Source of the DNA: JAWWPY01 sp033854735
Lineage (GTDB): Bacteria; Actinomycetota; Actinomycetes; Streptosporangiales; Streptosporangiaceae
NCBI GenBank assembly: GCA_033854735.1
Contig: JAWWPY010000431.1
Span: forward strand, 9,943-73,942
Direction of reading: 5' to 3'
DNA length: 64,000 nt
The notes below the pieces were generated by a model, which saw only the letters and a program-made list of their open reading frames with translations, had not been told where the DNA came from and searched no databases. Position 1 is the first letter of the stretch. The number at the start of each line of letters is the position of its first letter. Made by a program: the position numbers and the translations under genes. Positions 38,435 through 47,785 of this stretch are shown here, piece by piece.

Positions 38435-40021
38435 TCATGCGGGAGCCCTCATGCCGCGCGGCCGCAGGAGCATCACCAGCGCCACCGTGACGGCGAGCAG
38501 GATCACCGGGGTCACCCCCGTCCTGACCACGGACTGCAGCCAGTGCAGGTCGGCCGGCATGGTGATGCCCCTGGCCGGCAGGTATCCGAAGGCGAGCGCC
38601 GCGGTGCGTGTCAGCAGCAGCCAGTCCAGCGCCGGCCCGACCAGGGACGGGATGGGCCGGGCCGGGATGGGCCGGGCCGGGATGGGCAGAAGCGCGAGAG
38701 TGGCCCAGCCGAGGCCGTCGTACCAGGGCAGCACGTAGGGCCACGCGACCAGCCAGGCGAACACGAACGCGAACACGCAGCAGGCGGCCAGCAGACCTAC
38801 ATCCACGTCCTGGCCCGGACCCCAGACTCGGCCCGGGCCCGTGCCCCTGCCCTCGTCCCCGGCGCCCAGCACCCCCAGCGCGCGGAGCAGCACCACGACC
38901 AGCAGCCCGGCCAGCACAATCGCGCCCACCCTGACCAGGTCATTGGCGATTCCCTCGCTGACCAGGGCGTGCAGCCCCAAGCGCACGAGGCGCCACGGTG
39001 AGCCGATGGACACGAAGCTCCCGGCGTGCAAGGCCGGCCGCAGCGTCGTGAACCCCCAGGGAACCAGCGATGCGGCCACGATCACGGCGAACCCGGTCGT
39101 CAGGCCACCGGCAGCGAACGCCAGCCAGCGCCACCGCCGCCACCAGGCAGCGACCGAAGCTACCGCGAGGCCCGCGACGACCAGGACCATCGTCAGCTTG
39201 ACCGCGGTCCCCAGGCCGACCAGTCCACCAGCCAGCGCCGCGACCAGGAACCCGCGGGCGGCAGACGCTTGGCTGGGATCGTTGGGCATGCGAAGGGAGA
39301 AGAGGGCCATAGCAGCCACCCCGAAAAAGATCGCCTGGCTGTCCACATGCTCGCCAGCCACCAGGACCTGAAGGAGCAGGGGGTTGAACGTCCACAGCAG
39401 GGCCGCGCGGAGCTGGCGCGGCCTGCTGCCGCGGGTCAACCGGTGCAGCAGCAGCCCGGTGGCTACGAACGCGGCCACGTTGAGCAGCGACAGCACGAAC
39501 ACGGTGAGCCGCGGCGACGTCCCGCCGACCAGGGACGCCAGCGCCTGCCCGCCGGTGGCCAGGCTGCCGTACACCGAAGGGCTGGTCCGCCAGTCCTGCA
39601 CCGTCCGGGCCACCGGGTCGCCGAGCCGGGCGAGCATGGCCGGGGTCGTCGTGTAGGGATTGTGACCGGTGACCGCCATCCGTCCGTAGGCGGCATAGCT
39701 CAAATGATCTGATGAGCCGAACGGGGGTACGAAGGCCATCACCGCGGCCGCGATGATTCCTGCGCACAGGATGGCTCGCGGGGACACCTGCCAGCCCCGG
39801 TGCGCCGCGCGCAGGCAGAGGCCGAGCCCGAGCGTGCCCGCAGCGAGCGCGGCAGCGGTCAGGGCAACCGCGAGGGCAGGCGGCAGGTGCGCGACGAACG
39901 CCCACGGCGGCTGGCCTGGCCTGCCGGGCACCGCCGGCTCCATGACCGACGGTCCACCGGCGGCCACGGCCCAGGTGACCACCACGCTCAGAGACGTGGC
40001 GAAGAGCCCGGCCCGGCCCAT
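38435..40021 (-). CDS. GT-C-type polytopic mannosyltransferase (MptB-like)
   Basis: 528 residues with about 12 hydrophobic helices. The first loop carries PPFGSSDHLSYAAYGRMAVT followed by GHNPYTTTP, which resembles the acidic catalytic loop of polyprenol-phosphate-mannose dependent alpha-1,6-mannosyltransferases of actinobacteria. GEHVDSQAIFFGVAAMALFS and GLGTAVKLTMVLVVAGLAVA follow, as in that family. It would add mannose to a lipoglycan or wall polymer at the outer face of the membrane. Its start overlaps the stop of the GT2 gene (TGATG). Contains a 15-bp repeat coding IPARP at 38649-38690. Confidence 0.65.
   Translation of the reverse strand: MGRAGLFATSLSVVVTWAVAAGGPSVMEPAVPGRPGQPPWAFVAHLPPALAVALTAAALAAGTLGLGLCLRAAHRGWQVSPRAILCAGIIAAAVMAFVPPFGSSDHLSYAAYGRMAVTGHNPYTTTPAMLARLGDPVARTVQDWRTSPSVYGSLATGGQALASLVGGTSPRLTVFVLSLLNVAAFVATGLLLHRLTRGSRPRQLRAALLWTFNPLLLQVLVAGEHVDSQAIFFGVAAMALFSLRMPNDPSQASAARGFLVAALAGGLVGLGTAVKLTMVLVVAGLAVASVAAWWRRWRWLAFAAGGLTTGFAVIVAASLVPWGFTTLRPALHAGSFVSIGSPWRLVRLGLHALVSEGIANDLVRVGAIVLAGLLVVVLLRALGVLGAGDEGRGTGPGRVWGPGQDVDVGLLAACCVFAFVFAWLVAWPYVLPWYDGLGWATLALLPIPARPIPARPIPSLVGPALDWLLLTRTAALAFGYLPARGITMPADLHWLQSVVRTGVTPVILLAVTVALVMLLRPRGMRAPA
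38649..38690 (-). repeat. 15-bp coding tandem repeat in the GT-C gene
   Basis: GGGATGGGCCGGGCC at 38649-38663 and 38664-38678, followed by a partial third copy, encodes IPARP repeats in a loop near the C terminus. Confidence 0.85.
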
Positions 40022-40755
40022 CAGCCCCGGGAAGGCCGCGGCATCCGGGCCATCGGCTGCCTGACCGCCAAGGCGCGTGCGACGTCGGCGAACTGCCGCG
40101 CGCGGTGTACCTGGGCCCGCCAGTCGCCGCCCGTCGCCCGGTGCGCCAGCGGAACCTCCACCTCAGTGATCCGCATCCCGATCCGGTACAGGTCGATAGT
40201 CAGCGCCGTCTCGACGCCGAATCCTGGGGCGAGCGGACGGGCCGCCTCGAACGCGGCACGGGTGAGGCAGCGCTGCCCGTTGAGCGGCTGGGCGGGGCAC
40301 CATCCGGTGGCCCGGCGGATCCCCGAGCCGGAAAGGGCAACCACGAATCCGTGCCCGCCCTGCTTTACCCGGCTGCTGAAAACCGCGATCGTCATGTCCG
40401 CCTGGCCGGACCGGACCGGTTCCGCGAGCGGTGCGGCGTGCGAAGCCGACTCGGCCAGATCCCCGTCGAGGAATAGCAGGTGGCGGGGGCTGTCCCGGTT
40501 CTCACTGGCTTCCAGGAGGCGGACCGCCTCCGCGCCGGTCTCCATCGCCGCGCTCTTGCCCCGGCACCGCCCGTGACGGACGACGGTCGCTCCCGCACGC
40601 GCGGCGGTGGCGGCTGTCCCGTCATCGGATCCGTCGTCCACCACGACGAGCACGTCCACGCCGGGCAGTCCGGCGGCCGCGGTGACGGTCGCGCGGATCC
40701 GGTCGGATTCATTTCTGGCGGGGATGACGACGGCTACGTCACCGCTCGGCGGCAT
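40021..40755 (-). CDS. family 2 glycosyltransferase
   Basis: 244 residues. The GT-A fold is shown by VAVVIPARNESDRIRATVTA, VDVLVVVDDGSDDGTAATAA, and HLLFLDGDLAESASH with the DxD metal site. FVVALSGSGIRRATGW is followed by PAQPLNGQRCLTRAAFE. This pattern is close to dolichyl-phosphate-mannose or glucosyl-3-phosphoglycerate synthase-like transferases. It is coupled to the GT-C gene behind it and may supply its lipid-linked sugar donor (inference). No membrane helix is present. Confidence 0.8.
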   Translation of the reverse strand: MPPSGDVAVVIPARNESDRIRATVTAAAGLPGVDVLVVVDDGSDDGTAATAARAGATVVRHGRCRGKSAAMETGAEAVRLLEASENRDSPRHLLFLDGDLAESASHAAPLAEPVRSGQADMTIAVFSSRVKQGGHGFVVALSGSGIRRATGWCPAQPLNGQRCLTRAAFEAARPLAPGFGVETALTIDLYRIGMRITEVEVPLAHRATGGDWRAQVHRARQFADVARALAVRQPMARMPRPSRG

Positions 40756-40821
40756 GGACCGATCCTAGGGCACGACCAGGCGGGGCGGGGGTGCGCCGCG
40801 AGCCGCGGGGCGGCCGGCCTG

Positions 40822-41160
40822 CTACTGGCCCAGGACCGCCGCCGGGTCCTCGAGCACGGTAAAAACCGTCTCGAGTCCAGTTACCTGAAGGATCTTCCGC
40901 ACGGCCGGCCGAGGGCCGGCCAGCTCAAGGGATCCACCCTGCTCAGTGGCCCGCCGGTGCGCCGCGAGCAGCACGTTCATGCCGGTCGAGTCGCAGAACT
41001 CCACCGCCGACATGTCCACAACGACCCTGGCCGGATCCCCGCTGGCCAGCGCCGCCGCGAGCTCGCTCTGCAGCCTCGGCGCGGTGTACAAGTCGATCTC
41101 GCCGGCGAGCGCCACGATGGCGCGCTCACCTTGAAACCGAGTCGAGACCTTGAGCTCCAC
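40822..41160 (-). CDS. STAS-domain anti-sigma factor antagonist
   Basis: 112 residues from the GTG at 41160, with AAGGTG 6 nt upstream; the family start is MELKVSTRFQGERAIVALAG. EIDLYTAPRLQSELAAALAS and EFCDSTGMNVLLAAHRRATE (phosphorylatable Ser in DSTG) are typical of SpoIIAA/RsbV-like proteins. The unphosphorylated form binds an anti-sigma kinase and frees a sigma factor. A matching kinase gene lies 1.1 kb away at 42261. Confidence 0.9.
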   Translation of the reverse strand: MELKVSTRFQGERAIVALAGEIDLYTAPRLQSELAAALASGDPARVVVDMSAVEFCDSTGMNVLLAAHRRATEQGGSLELAGPRPAVRKILQVTGLETVFTVLEDPAAVLGQ

Positions 41161-41310
41161 GAGCCGCACCTTACCGGTCCCCGGCTTCAAGGACTAGATG
41201 CTCACGGAGAGCACACGGTCGAATCACACCCGACCGGGGGCTCCGGTACGCGAAGCTGTGAGGGAACACCCCTACCCGACAGCAGGCACGAGCGAGCAGG
41301 AGCGCCCTGG

Positions 41311-41997
41311 ATGTACCCCTCGCCCGAGAACCCGTACCCCCCGTCTGAGAACCCGTACCCCTCATCCGAGAATCCGTACCCGTCGCCCGAGCACCCGGAT
41401 GAACTAGACCCACGATACGGGGGACCGCGCCCGCCACTGGGCGGCCCCGCGCCGATGAGCACGCCACTGTCCGCACCCCTCGCGGCGGACGTGCTGCCTA
41501 CCGGCCCGAGCCACTGGACCGCGCTGCCGGCTGAGTCTCCGCCATCGATGGTGCCGCCCTCGACGCCGCCTCCGACGCCGCCTCCGCCGACGCCGCCTCC
41601 GCCTGCGTCCGTTTCCGCAGATGCATCACCGGCGGATGAGCAGCGGGCCAGGATCCGTGACGACGTCGAGGGACTGCGGCTGCGGGCCAGTGTCGCGGCC
41701 TCCTGGCTCGAGACGAGCAGCCACTACGCCCAGCTGGTCAACCACGCGGGAGTTGTGCCGGTGACGGCCCGGTTCAGCCGCGAGGACCTCATGTTCCTCG
41801 GCGAGGCGCGGGGGCAGATGCTGCGGTTCGCCGACCTTGCCCTCCGCCTCATCGAGCTGCACCAGCCCGGCGACGCGGGCGGACTGAGCACTCACCCGTC
41901 CAGCCCGATCCTGCGGTGCAGAAGCTGCATGTGGCGCTGGCCATGCCCGACGTTCAGCATCGTCACAGAAGTTCTGGACCGTCCAGCTCCGACGTGA
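41311..41997 (+). CDS. Pro-rich protein of unknown function
   Basis: 228 residues from an ATG with AGGAG 9 nt upstream. Residues 1-30 are repeats of ENPYPSS coded by a 21-bp unit; residues 55-108 are Pro-rich (PPSTPPPTPPPPTPPPP). The conserved-looking part is residues 110-190 (DEQRARIRDDVEGLRLRASV ... REDLMFLGEARGQMLRFADL), probably helical. No domain was recognised. The position between STAS and anti-sigma kinase genes hints at a signalling role, without proof. Confidence 0.6.
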   Translation: MYPSPENPYPPSENPYPSSENPYPSPEHPDELDPRYGGPRPPLGGPAPMSTPLSAPLAADVLPTGPSHWTALPAESPPSMVPPSTPPPTPPPPTPPPPASVSADASPADEQRARIRDDVEGLRLRASVAASWLETSSHYAQLVNHAGVVPVTARFSREDLMFLGEARGQMLRFADLALRLIELHQPGDAGGLSTHPSSPILRCRSCMWRWPCPTFSIVTEVLDRPAPT

Positions 41998-42084
41998 CCC
42001 GCCCGGTCACCGCCGCCCGCCGCTCGCCGGTCGCCTCCGCCTCCGGGGACTGGACCATCCGTACCGGGCGGCTATCGTAAGCCC

Positions 42085-42249
42085 ATGGGCAGAATCTTCC
42101 TGATCCTTATCGCAGCGCTGGTCGCGGTCATGGTGGTGTCGGCGATCGTCGCCACCCTGCACCTGCTCTTCGTGATCGCGCTGATTGCCGTGCTGGCCAT
42201 CGGAGCGCTGCGGCTTAGCCGCGGCGTACGGCGGAGATCACAGCGCTAA
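42085..42249 (+). CDS. 54-residue two-helix membrane protein
   Basis: ATG at 42085, stop TAA at 42247-42249. The translation is almost wholly hydrophobic (ILIAALVAVMVVSAIVATLH, LLFVIALIAVLAIGALRL) with a basic tail SRGVRRRSQR. It could form a helical hairpin in the membrane. No good ribosome site is seen. Codon use is as in neighbours. It has no known family that I recognise and may be real or spurious. Confidence 0.45.
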   Translation: MGRIFLILIAALVAVMVVSAIVATLHLLFVIALIAVLAIGALRLSRGVRRRSQR

Positions 42250-42260
42250 CAGCGGCCGGC

Positions 42261-42719
42261 TCAGCGGGACTCGCAGTCGTCCCCCGCTAGTTGCCAGCGT
42301 GCCCGGATAATGCCGGTGGCATCGGACGCGGGAAGCACCGCCCAGACGGTGGTCCCGAGATGGTCGCTGCGGACACCCCAGCTCGAGCACAGATGCTCGA
42401 CGATGGCCAGCCCGCGGCCGCCGATCGAGGAGAGGGAGGGATGGAACGCGCGCGGCAGGGTCTCACTCCCCCCGTCGCCCACCGCGAGTTCTATCCAGGC
42501 CGGACCCAGCGCCCAGGACACCCGCAACCAGGCCCCAGGCAGCGGCCGGGCATGCAGGATGGCGTTACTGAGCAATTCGCTCACCACGAGCACGGCGTCC
42601 CCGATGGTGCCCGGGAAGATCCCGCAAGCACGGAGTTCCTTACGAAGTTGCCCACGGGCTGCGCCAACACTGGATGGCACGCACGGGAGCAGCACGACGC
42701 TCGCCTGACTCACCTCCAT
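42261..42719 (-). CDS. anti-sigma regulatory factor / HATPase_c serine kinase
   Basis: 152 residues from the ATG at 42719 (MEVSQASVVLLPCVPSSVGA); the frame is open upstream. The Bergerat-fold ATP site is shown by VLVVSELLSNAILHAR (N box) and LAVGDGGS, GGRGLAIVEHLCSSWG (G box). Such RsbW/SpoIIAB-like kinases phosphorylate STAS antagonists or bind sigma factors. The STAS gene at 40822 is a likely partner. Sigma factor partners in the window are distant. Confidence 0.85.
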   Translation of the reverse strand: MEVSQASVVLLPCVPSSVGAARGQLRKELRACGIFPGTIGDAVLVVSELLSNAILHARPLPGAWLRVSWALGPAWIELAVGDGGSETLPRAFHPSLSSIGGRGLAIVEHLCSSWGVRSDHLGTTVWAVLPASDATGIIRARWQLAGDDCESR

Positions 42720-43048
42720 GCGCGTCCCGCCCCGTGGGCGCGACCGTGCCATCAACCCTGGTACCAGCGAAAATGCCCCGCAGGTTGGTCCCGGAAACCG
42801 CCTTCAGCCTCATGAGCATCTGCAGTCAATCAAGCAACACTTCGTCCCACTGCGGTCCGTGTTGCTGGCGTCACGAATCGCCGGCCAGTGCGCGCTTCCT
42901 CGCCACCGGCACGGTCGCCTCCGTTAACATTGGGTAGCAGAATCGTCACTGAAGGCATGAGGTGTCAGGACGGGCTACGCCCTGCAGCGCCTTCGGTGGC
43001 CCGGCCCACGGGGTGCCTTGGCCGGGAGTTCCTGGATGGGGTGAGTCG
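42720..43048. other. 329-bp divergent intergenic region
   Basis: Lies between the anti-sigma kinase gene and the first polytopic membrane paralogue. I see no tandem repeat, tRNA, palindrome or credible reading frame; it should hold the two promoters. Confidence 0.4.
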
Positions 43049-45001
43049 ATGGACCGGGCGGGCCGCCGTCAGTCGCCTGACCTGCTGACTGCCGGCACCG
43101 CCAGCACGTCCGCGGATCCGGGCTCGGCCACGCACCGCGGCCGCGGGCCTGGCCTGGCCGAACGGAAGCAAGACGGCAGGACGCCACCGTGGGCACCGCC
43201 CGCGGGCCTGCCCGCCAGGCGCGGCCTGCCCTGGCCGCCCGCCGCCCGGTCCGTCGCCGCCAGTCCGGCAGCCCAGCACACCGCCCTGCTGCTCTGCTAC
43301 CTGGCCGCGGGCGTAGCCGCCACGTGGCCCCGGGCCACGTACCTGACGGGCCGCCTGCCGTCCCAGCGCGACTCGGCCAGCTATGTGTGGGGCTTCTGGT
43401 GGGTAGCCCGGCAGGTCACCAAGCTCAGCAACCCATGGTTCACCGGGCACATGGCGGCCCCGGTGGGAATCGACCTGGGATTCCACAGTTTGATGCCGCT
43501 GCCGGGCCTGCTGATGACGCCCATCACCCTCGTATTCGGTCCGAGCGCCTCCTACAACCTCCTGGTCAGCGTCATTCCTGGTCTGCTCGGCTACGCCATG
43601 TACCGGGCGGCGCGGTTGTGGCTCCCGTCGCAGCCGGGCGCGATCGCCGCGGGCGCGTTCTACGGCCTCTCAGCGATGCTCGCGCAGGAGGACTGGTACC
43701 ACCTGAACATCGCCGCGGGGGCGCTGTTCCTGCCCATCGCCCTCGAAGCGTCGGTGCGGCTGCGGCGCCGTCCCGGCGCGCGCCAGGCCATCATCCTGGG
43801 CGTCGTCATGGGACTGGCCGCGCTCACCGATCCCGAGTCTGTCGTCCTGGCGGCGATCCTGACCGTGCTGGTCCTGCTGCCCTGGCTGCTCCGGCAGCAC
43901 TCACTCCCGGCGCTGCAGGCGACCGCGCTCGCCGTGCTGACCGGAGCACTGGTCGCCGCGCCCCAGATCGTCGCGATGGTGCAGGAACTTGCGGCAGGCA
44001 GTCTCGCCATCCCGCCGGGACTACTCGCGGTGACCTACCAGCACTACGGGGTCGGCTTGCCGGGGATGTTCGCCCCGACGCCCAGCGTGGCCGATTTCGG
44101 CCTGCACAGCCTGGCGGGCCCGTTCCTGCACAGCAAGGACAACGAGGGGCTGCCGATGTTCGGCGTGGTGCTGACCGTCACGGCCCTGGTCGGCCTGGCC
44201 ACCGCGTGGCGCCGACGGAACGCCTGGCTGCTGGCACTGACCTGGGCCGGCTGCGCCACGCTGGCCCTCGGTACCTCGGTGTGGATCGCCAAGCGGCAGT
44301 ACATCCCCTTCAGCCGGCCCTGGCATGGGGTACCTGCGTCGGCGATCCTGCCCTACACCTGGTTCGTCCGGATCCCTGGCCTGTCCAGCTTCCGCGAGGC
44401 CGACCGGCTGGCGATCCTCGGCCTGGTGCCCGCCGCCCTGCTCGCCGGCGCTGCGGTCGACTGGTTCCGCTACCACGCCAGGCCGCTGATTGTCGTGGTG
44501 CTCGCTCTCGGAGTGCTGGAGGCCGGGTATTCGGGGACCCCCAGGATCGGCTCTATGCCGACCTCACTGGCCAGGCTCGACGGTCCTATCGCGGCCGACC
44601 ATTCGGGCTCCATCGTGGTGGACGTCCCGTACGGCCTCCGGGGAGGCATCCCCGAATACGGCGCCATGTACCCTCCAGAGGCGCTGGTGCTGGCCACCGC
44701 CGACGGCCATCCACGGGCGATCTCCTACACCTCACGGGTATCGGCCGCCACCCTCGCCGGGATCAGCGCGCACGCGTTCTACGCGAACCTGATCCATACC
44801 CAGCACTACAACCCCAGGCGTTACATCCCGCTTTCCGCGGCACAGGTGGCGGCGGCCCGTCAGGACGTCCGGGGCCTGCACGTCGGCTGGGTACTGGTCT
44901 GGCGCAGGAACAGCGCTACCGAGCACTACCTCGCGCAGACCGGATTCCGGTTCGACTACCGCGCTGGCCGCGTATTGGTGTACCGCCCGGCCTCCCGCTG
45001 A
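43049..45001 (+). CDS. polytopic membrane protein (GT-C-like), paralogue 1
   Basis: 650 residues from the ATG at 43049, after GGGGTGA; a GTG at 42962 is in frame too. About 11 hydrophobic helices begin at residue 80 (TALLLCYLAAGVAATWP-like). The first large loop RATYLTGRLPSQRDSASYVW and VWGFWWVARQVTKLSNPW, with acidic residues after the first helix, resembles the catalytic loop of GT-C glycosyltransferases. A soluble C-terminal domain of 130 residues follows. The next gene is a close paralogue. Its end lies in a 56-bp duplication. Confidence 0.65.
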   Translation: MDRAGRRQSPDLLTAGTASTSADPGSATHRGRGPGLAERKQDGRTPPWAPPAGLPARRGLPWPPAARSVAASPAAQHTALLLCYLAAGVAATWPRATYLTGRLPSQRDSASYVWGFWWVARQVTKLSNPWFTGHMAAPVGIDLGFHSLMPLPGLLMTPITLVFGPSASYNLLVSVIPGLLGYAMYRAARLWLPSQPGAIAAGAFYGLSAMLAQEDWYHLNIAAGALFLPIALEASVRLRRRPGARQAIILGVVMGLAALTDPESVVLAAILTVLVLLPWLLRQHSLPALQATALAVLTGALVAAPQIVAMVQELAAGSLAIPPGLLAVTYQHYGVGLPGMFAPTPSVADFGLHSLAGPFLHSKDNEGLPMFGVVLTVTALVGLATAWRRRNAWLLALTWAGCATLALGTSVWIAKRQYIPFSRPWHGVPASAILPYTWFVRIPGLSSFREADRLAILGLVPAALLAGAAVDWFRYHARPLIVVVLALGVLEAGYSGTPRIGSMPTSLARLDGPIAADHSGSIVVDVPYGLRGGIPEYGAMYPPEALVLATADGHPRAISYTSRVSAATLAGISAHAFYANLIHTQHYNPRRYIPLSAAQVAAARQDVRGLHVGWVLVWRRNSATEHYLAQTGFRFDYRAGRVLVYRPASR

Positions 45002-45090
45002 CCGGCGGACCAGCCCGGCTGACGCCGCAGACGCTGTACCACCCGGCCTCCCGCTGACCGGCGCACCAGCCCGGCTGACGCCGCAGACGC
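44979..45090 (+). repeat. 56-bp tandem duplication spanning the stop codon
   Basis: Copies at 44979-45034 and 45035-45090, nearly identical. The first includes the last residues and stop of paralogue 1; the second repeats them downstream. Confidence 0.9.
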
Positions 45091-45243
45091 GGCATCCAGA
45101 TCGTCCCATCCAGGGCCACTCACGCATGGCTCAAACCGCCAGCCGCATCGCGCGGGCAGGATATTATCCGCTATGCCGTGACCGAGTCGTCGCCGTCGAG
45201 AAGGCCCGGTTTGCCTGATGACAAACTCCGGCGAGGAGAATTG

Positions 45244-47229
45244 ATGGGTCGAGCAGGACGTGGCCTGCGGGCTCAGCTAGCCGGCAGCGCGTCCGCCACG
45301 GCGGTGCAGGACGGTAGTAGCGCACCGCTGGAGGCCGGCTCGCCCCACGGGCCGGTGGGCGATGCGCCAGCCGGGCCGGCCCCGGCCGGGACAGTGCCCG
45401 CCAGGGATGAGCCCGCCAGGGATGAGCCCGCCAGGGATGGGCCCACGGGGGACGTGCCCACGGGTGGCCGGCCGCGCGGGCTGGGCCGGGCCGGGCCGCT
45501 GGCCCGTCATCTCATCCTGCTGGCCTGCTATGTGGCGGCCGGGATCGCGGTCACCTGGCCGCGGGTCACCTACCTGGCTGGCCGCCTGCCCGACACCCGC
45601 GACGCCGGCGGTTACGTCTGGGACTTCTGGTGGGTAGCCCGGCAGATCTCTCACCTCGGCAACCCCTGGTCAACCAGCTACATCGCCGCCCCAGTGGGAA
45701 CAGCCCTCGGCTACCACACCCTGATGCCGCTGCCTGGCCTGCTGATGACACCCATCACCCTGGCCTTCGGCCCCAGCGCGTCTTACAACCTGCTGTCCAT
45801 AGCCTGCCCCGGGCTGCTGTGCTACGTCATGTACCGGGCCGCCCGGCTGTGGATCCCCTCGCAGACCGGCGCGATCGCGACCGGGGCACTGTTCGGCCTG
45901 TCGTCCATCCTGGCCTGGCGCAGCTGGTATGAGATCAACCTCGCCGCCGGGGCGTTGTTCCTGCCCATGGCCCTGGAAGCGGCCGTGCGGCTGCGCCGCA
46001 GGCCCGGCCGCCGCCAGGCCATCACCCTGGGCATAGTCATGGGTGCCGCCGTCCTCACCGACCAGGAATCAGCCGTCCTGGCCGCCATCTTGACGGCCCT
46101 GGTCCTGCTGCCCTGGATCGTGCGCCACCCGGTGCCCGCCCGCCTCTGGCCGCCGGCCCTCGCGACCGCAGTCGGTGCCCTGATCGCCACCCCCCAGATC
46201 ATCGCCATGATCCAGCAAGCGCTGGCGGGTGGCGCGTCGTCACCCGCCAGCTATCTGGCCAAGAACTACGTCGACTCAGGAGCCGGGCTCCGCCAGATGT
46301 TCTCCCCGTCCCCGCGGATCGGCCACCTCGGCCTCGAGCACCTCGGCTCGCTCTATTACCGCCAGGGGCCGCCCAACCAGGTGGTGGTCACGTTCGGCGT
46401 GGCCTTGACCGTGCTGGCGCTGTTCGGGCTGGCGGTCGCCGGGCGGCGGCGCAACGCCTGGCTACTCGCCGCAGGCTGGGCGGGCTGCGCCGCCCTCGCC
46501 ATCGGGTCCGCCGTCTGGATCGGCACGCAACCCCACGTCCCCGTCCCGCACATGTGGCACGGCACCGCCCTCTCCCAGGTCCTGCCGTTCACCTGGTTCG
46601 TGAAGCTGCCCGGCCTGTCCAGCTTCCGCGAGGCCGACCGGTTCACCCTCCTCGGCCTCATCCCGGCCACCCTGCTCGCCGGGGCCGCCGTGAACTGGCT
46701 CCGCTACCACGCCAGGCCCCTGCTCATCCCGGTCCTCGCCCTGGCGCTGCTCGAAACAGGGTGGTCAGGCAACCCTGGCATCGGCACCATGCCAACCGCG
46801 ATGCCCGCGCTCGACGCCCCGATCGCGGCCGACCACTCACACTCCATCGTCGTTGACATCCCCTTCGGCATCCGCGGTGGCCTGCCCGTCATCGGCTCTG
46901 CGTTCCCGCCGGAATCGATGGTCCTGGCCACCGCCGACCACCACCCCCTCGCCGACGCGTTCATCTCCCGGATCCCCGCCACCACACTGAGCGGGATCGA
47001 GCACCACCCGTTCTACGCCGCCCTGCTCAACGCCGAAGGCGGCACCCACCCAACGACAACGGCACAGCGCAATGCGGCCCGGACCGACGCCAGCCGCATG
47101 CACATCGGCTGGGTGCTCCTGTGGCAGCCGACCCGGCACCTCACCTATCTCCTCCGGCACACGGGCTTCCATCTCGATTACCGGTCGGACGGCGTCTCGG
47201 TTTACCGGCACAACAAGATAAAGCCGTGA
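45244..47229 (+). CDS. polytopic membrane protein (GT-C-like), paralogue 2
   Basis: 661 residues from the ATG at 45244 with GAGGAG 5 nt upstream. It matches paralogue 1 along its whole length, with the same PRVTYLAGRLPDTRDAGGYV loop and LMPLPGLLMTPITLAFGPSA segment, and the same C-terminal IAADHSHSIVVDIPFGIRGG. The N-terminal 90 residues are disordered with four 15-bp repeats (PARDE). The close tandem copies point to local duplication. Likely transfers a sugar from a lipid carrier in the envelope; the donor is unknown. Confidence 0.65.
   Translation: MGRAGRGLRAQLAGSASATAVQDGSSAPLEAGSPHGPVGDAPAGPAPAGTVPARDEPARDEPARDGPTGDVPTGGRPRGLGRAGPLARHLILLACYVAAGIAVTWPRVTYLAGRLPDTRDAGGYVWDFWWVARQISHLGNPWSTSYIAAPVGTALGYHTLMPLPGLLMTPITLAFGPSASYNLLSIACPGLLCYVMYRAARLWIPSQTGAIATGALFGLSSILAWRSWYEINLAAGALFLPMALEAAVRLRRRPGRRQAITLGIVMGAAVLTDQESAVLAAILTALVLLPWIVRHPVPARLWPPALATAVGALIATPQIIAMIQQALAGGASSPASYLAKNYVDSGAGLRQMFSPSPRIGHLGLEHLGSLYYRQGPPNQVVVTFGVALTVLALFGLAVAGRRRNAWLLAAGWAGCAALAIGSAVWIGTQPHVPVPHMWHGTALSQVLPFTWFVKLPGLSSFREADRFTLLGLIPATLLAGAAVNWLRYHARPLLIPVLALALLETGWSGNPGIGTMPTAMPALDAPIAADHSHSIVVDIPFGIRGGLPVIGSAFPPESMVLATADHHPLADAFISRIPATTLSGIEHHPFYAALLNAEGGTHPTTTAQRNAARTDASRMHIGWVLLWQPTRHLTYLLRHTGFHLDYRSDGVSVYRHNKIKP
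45397..45456 (+). repeat. 15-bp coding tandem repeat in paralogue 2
   Basis: CCCGCCAGGGATGAG at 45397-45411, 45412-45426, a one-base variant at 45427-45441 and a diverged unit at 45442-45456, encoding PARDE, PARDE, PARDG, PTGDV. Confidence 0.9.
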
Positions 47230-47258
47230 TCACGTCTTATTTCAAAGTTCGCCGTTCC

Positions 47259-47735
47259 TCATGATTCGCCCGGGCTAGCCGGGGTGTCGCCGAGGAGCCC
47301 CTCGCTGGCCAGGCCCCGGACCAGGCCACGCAGGCCGGCCGAGAGACCCGCTCGTTCCTCGTCGGACAGGGAACCGATGATGCGGGCCTGCCTGGACTGC
47401 CAGGCCCGCCAGACCTGCGCCGCGATCAGGCGGCCCTCGGGCGTCAGGTAGAGCCGGATGTACCGCTGGTTCTCCTCGTCCCGGCCGCGCCGGAGCCAGC
47501 CTTTGCGCTCCAGGCCCGCCGCGAGGCGGCTCACGGTGCTCTTCTCCAGGCCGAGCAGGCTGGCCAGCTGGCCCTGGGCGATGCCACGCGCCGCGACCAG
47601 CTCAACGAGAGCCCTGGCCTCGGATGCCGACACCGCCGGAATGGGCGAATCGGACATCGGCCCCGCAGGATTCACCACCCGGAGCAGCTGCGCCAGTAGC
47701 CCGACCAGTTCCGTGTCATCGGTTGAGAAGTTCAC
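47259..47735 (-). CDS. MarR-family transcriptional regulator
   Basis: 158 residues from the GTG at 47735 (NFSTDDTELVGLLAQLLRVV). The winged helix (GIAQGQLASLLGLEKSTVSR then LAAGLERKGWLRRGRDEENQ) is complete. Two copies of AGTTG-N7-CAACT lie in the divergent region upstream, one over the 5' end of this gene. It is divergent from the ABC exporter pair, so both are probable targets. Confidence 0.9.
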   Translation of the reverse strand: MNFSTDDTELVGLLAQLLRVVNPAGPMSDSPIPAVSASEARALVELVAARGIAQGQLASLLGLEKSTVSRLAAGLERKGWLRRGRDEENQRYIRLYLTPEGRLIAAQVWRAWQSRQARIIGSLSDEERAGLSAGLRGLVRGLASEGLLGDTPASPGES

Positions 47736-47741
47736 AAGAAC

Positions 47742-47758
47742 AGTTGTACCGCACAACT
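47742..47758. promoter_or_regulatory. candidate MarR operator 1
   Basis: AGTTGTACCGCACAACT, an inverted repeat AGTTG-N7-CAACT directly upstream of the MarR start. A second copy with the same arms and spacing lies 44 bp away. Confidence 0.65.
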
Positions 47759-47785
47759 TTCTGGGTGGTACGTTTTACGCGTGAT

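Noticed and set aside
43189..45057. Long plus-strand frame overlapping the first GT-C-like gene
   Set aside because: Composition is Arg/Gly/Pro/Ala-rich without hydrophobic helices; it is the third-position shadow of the real gene.
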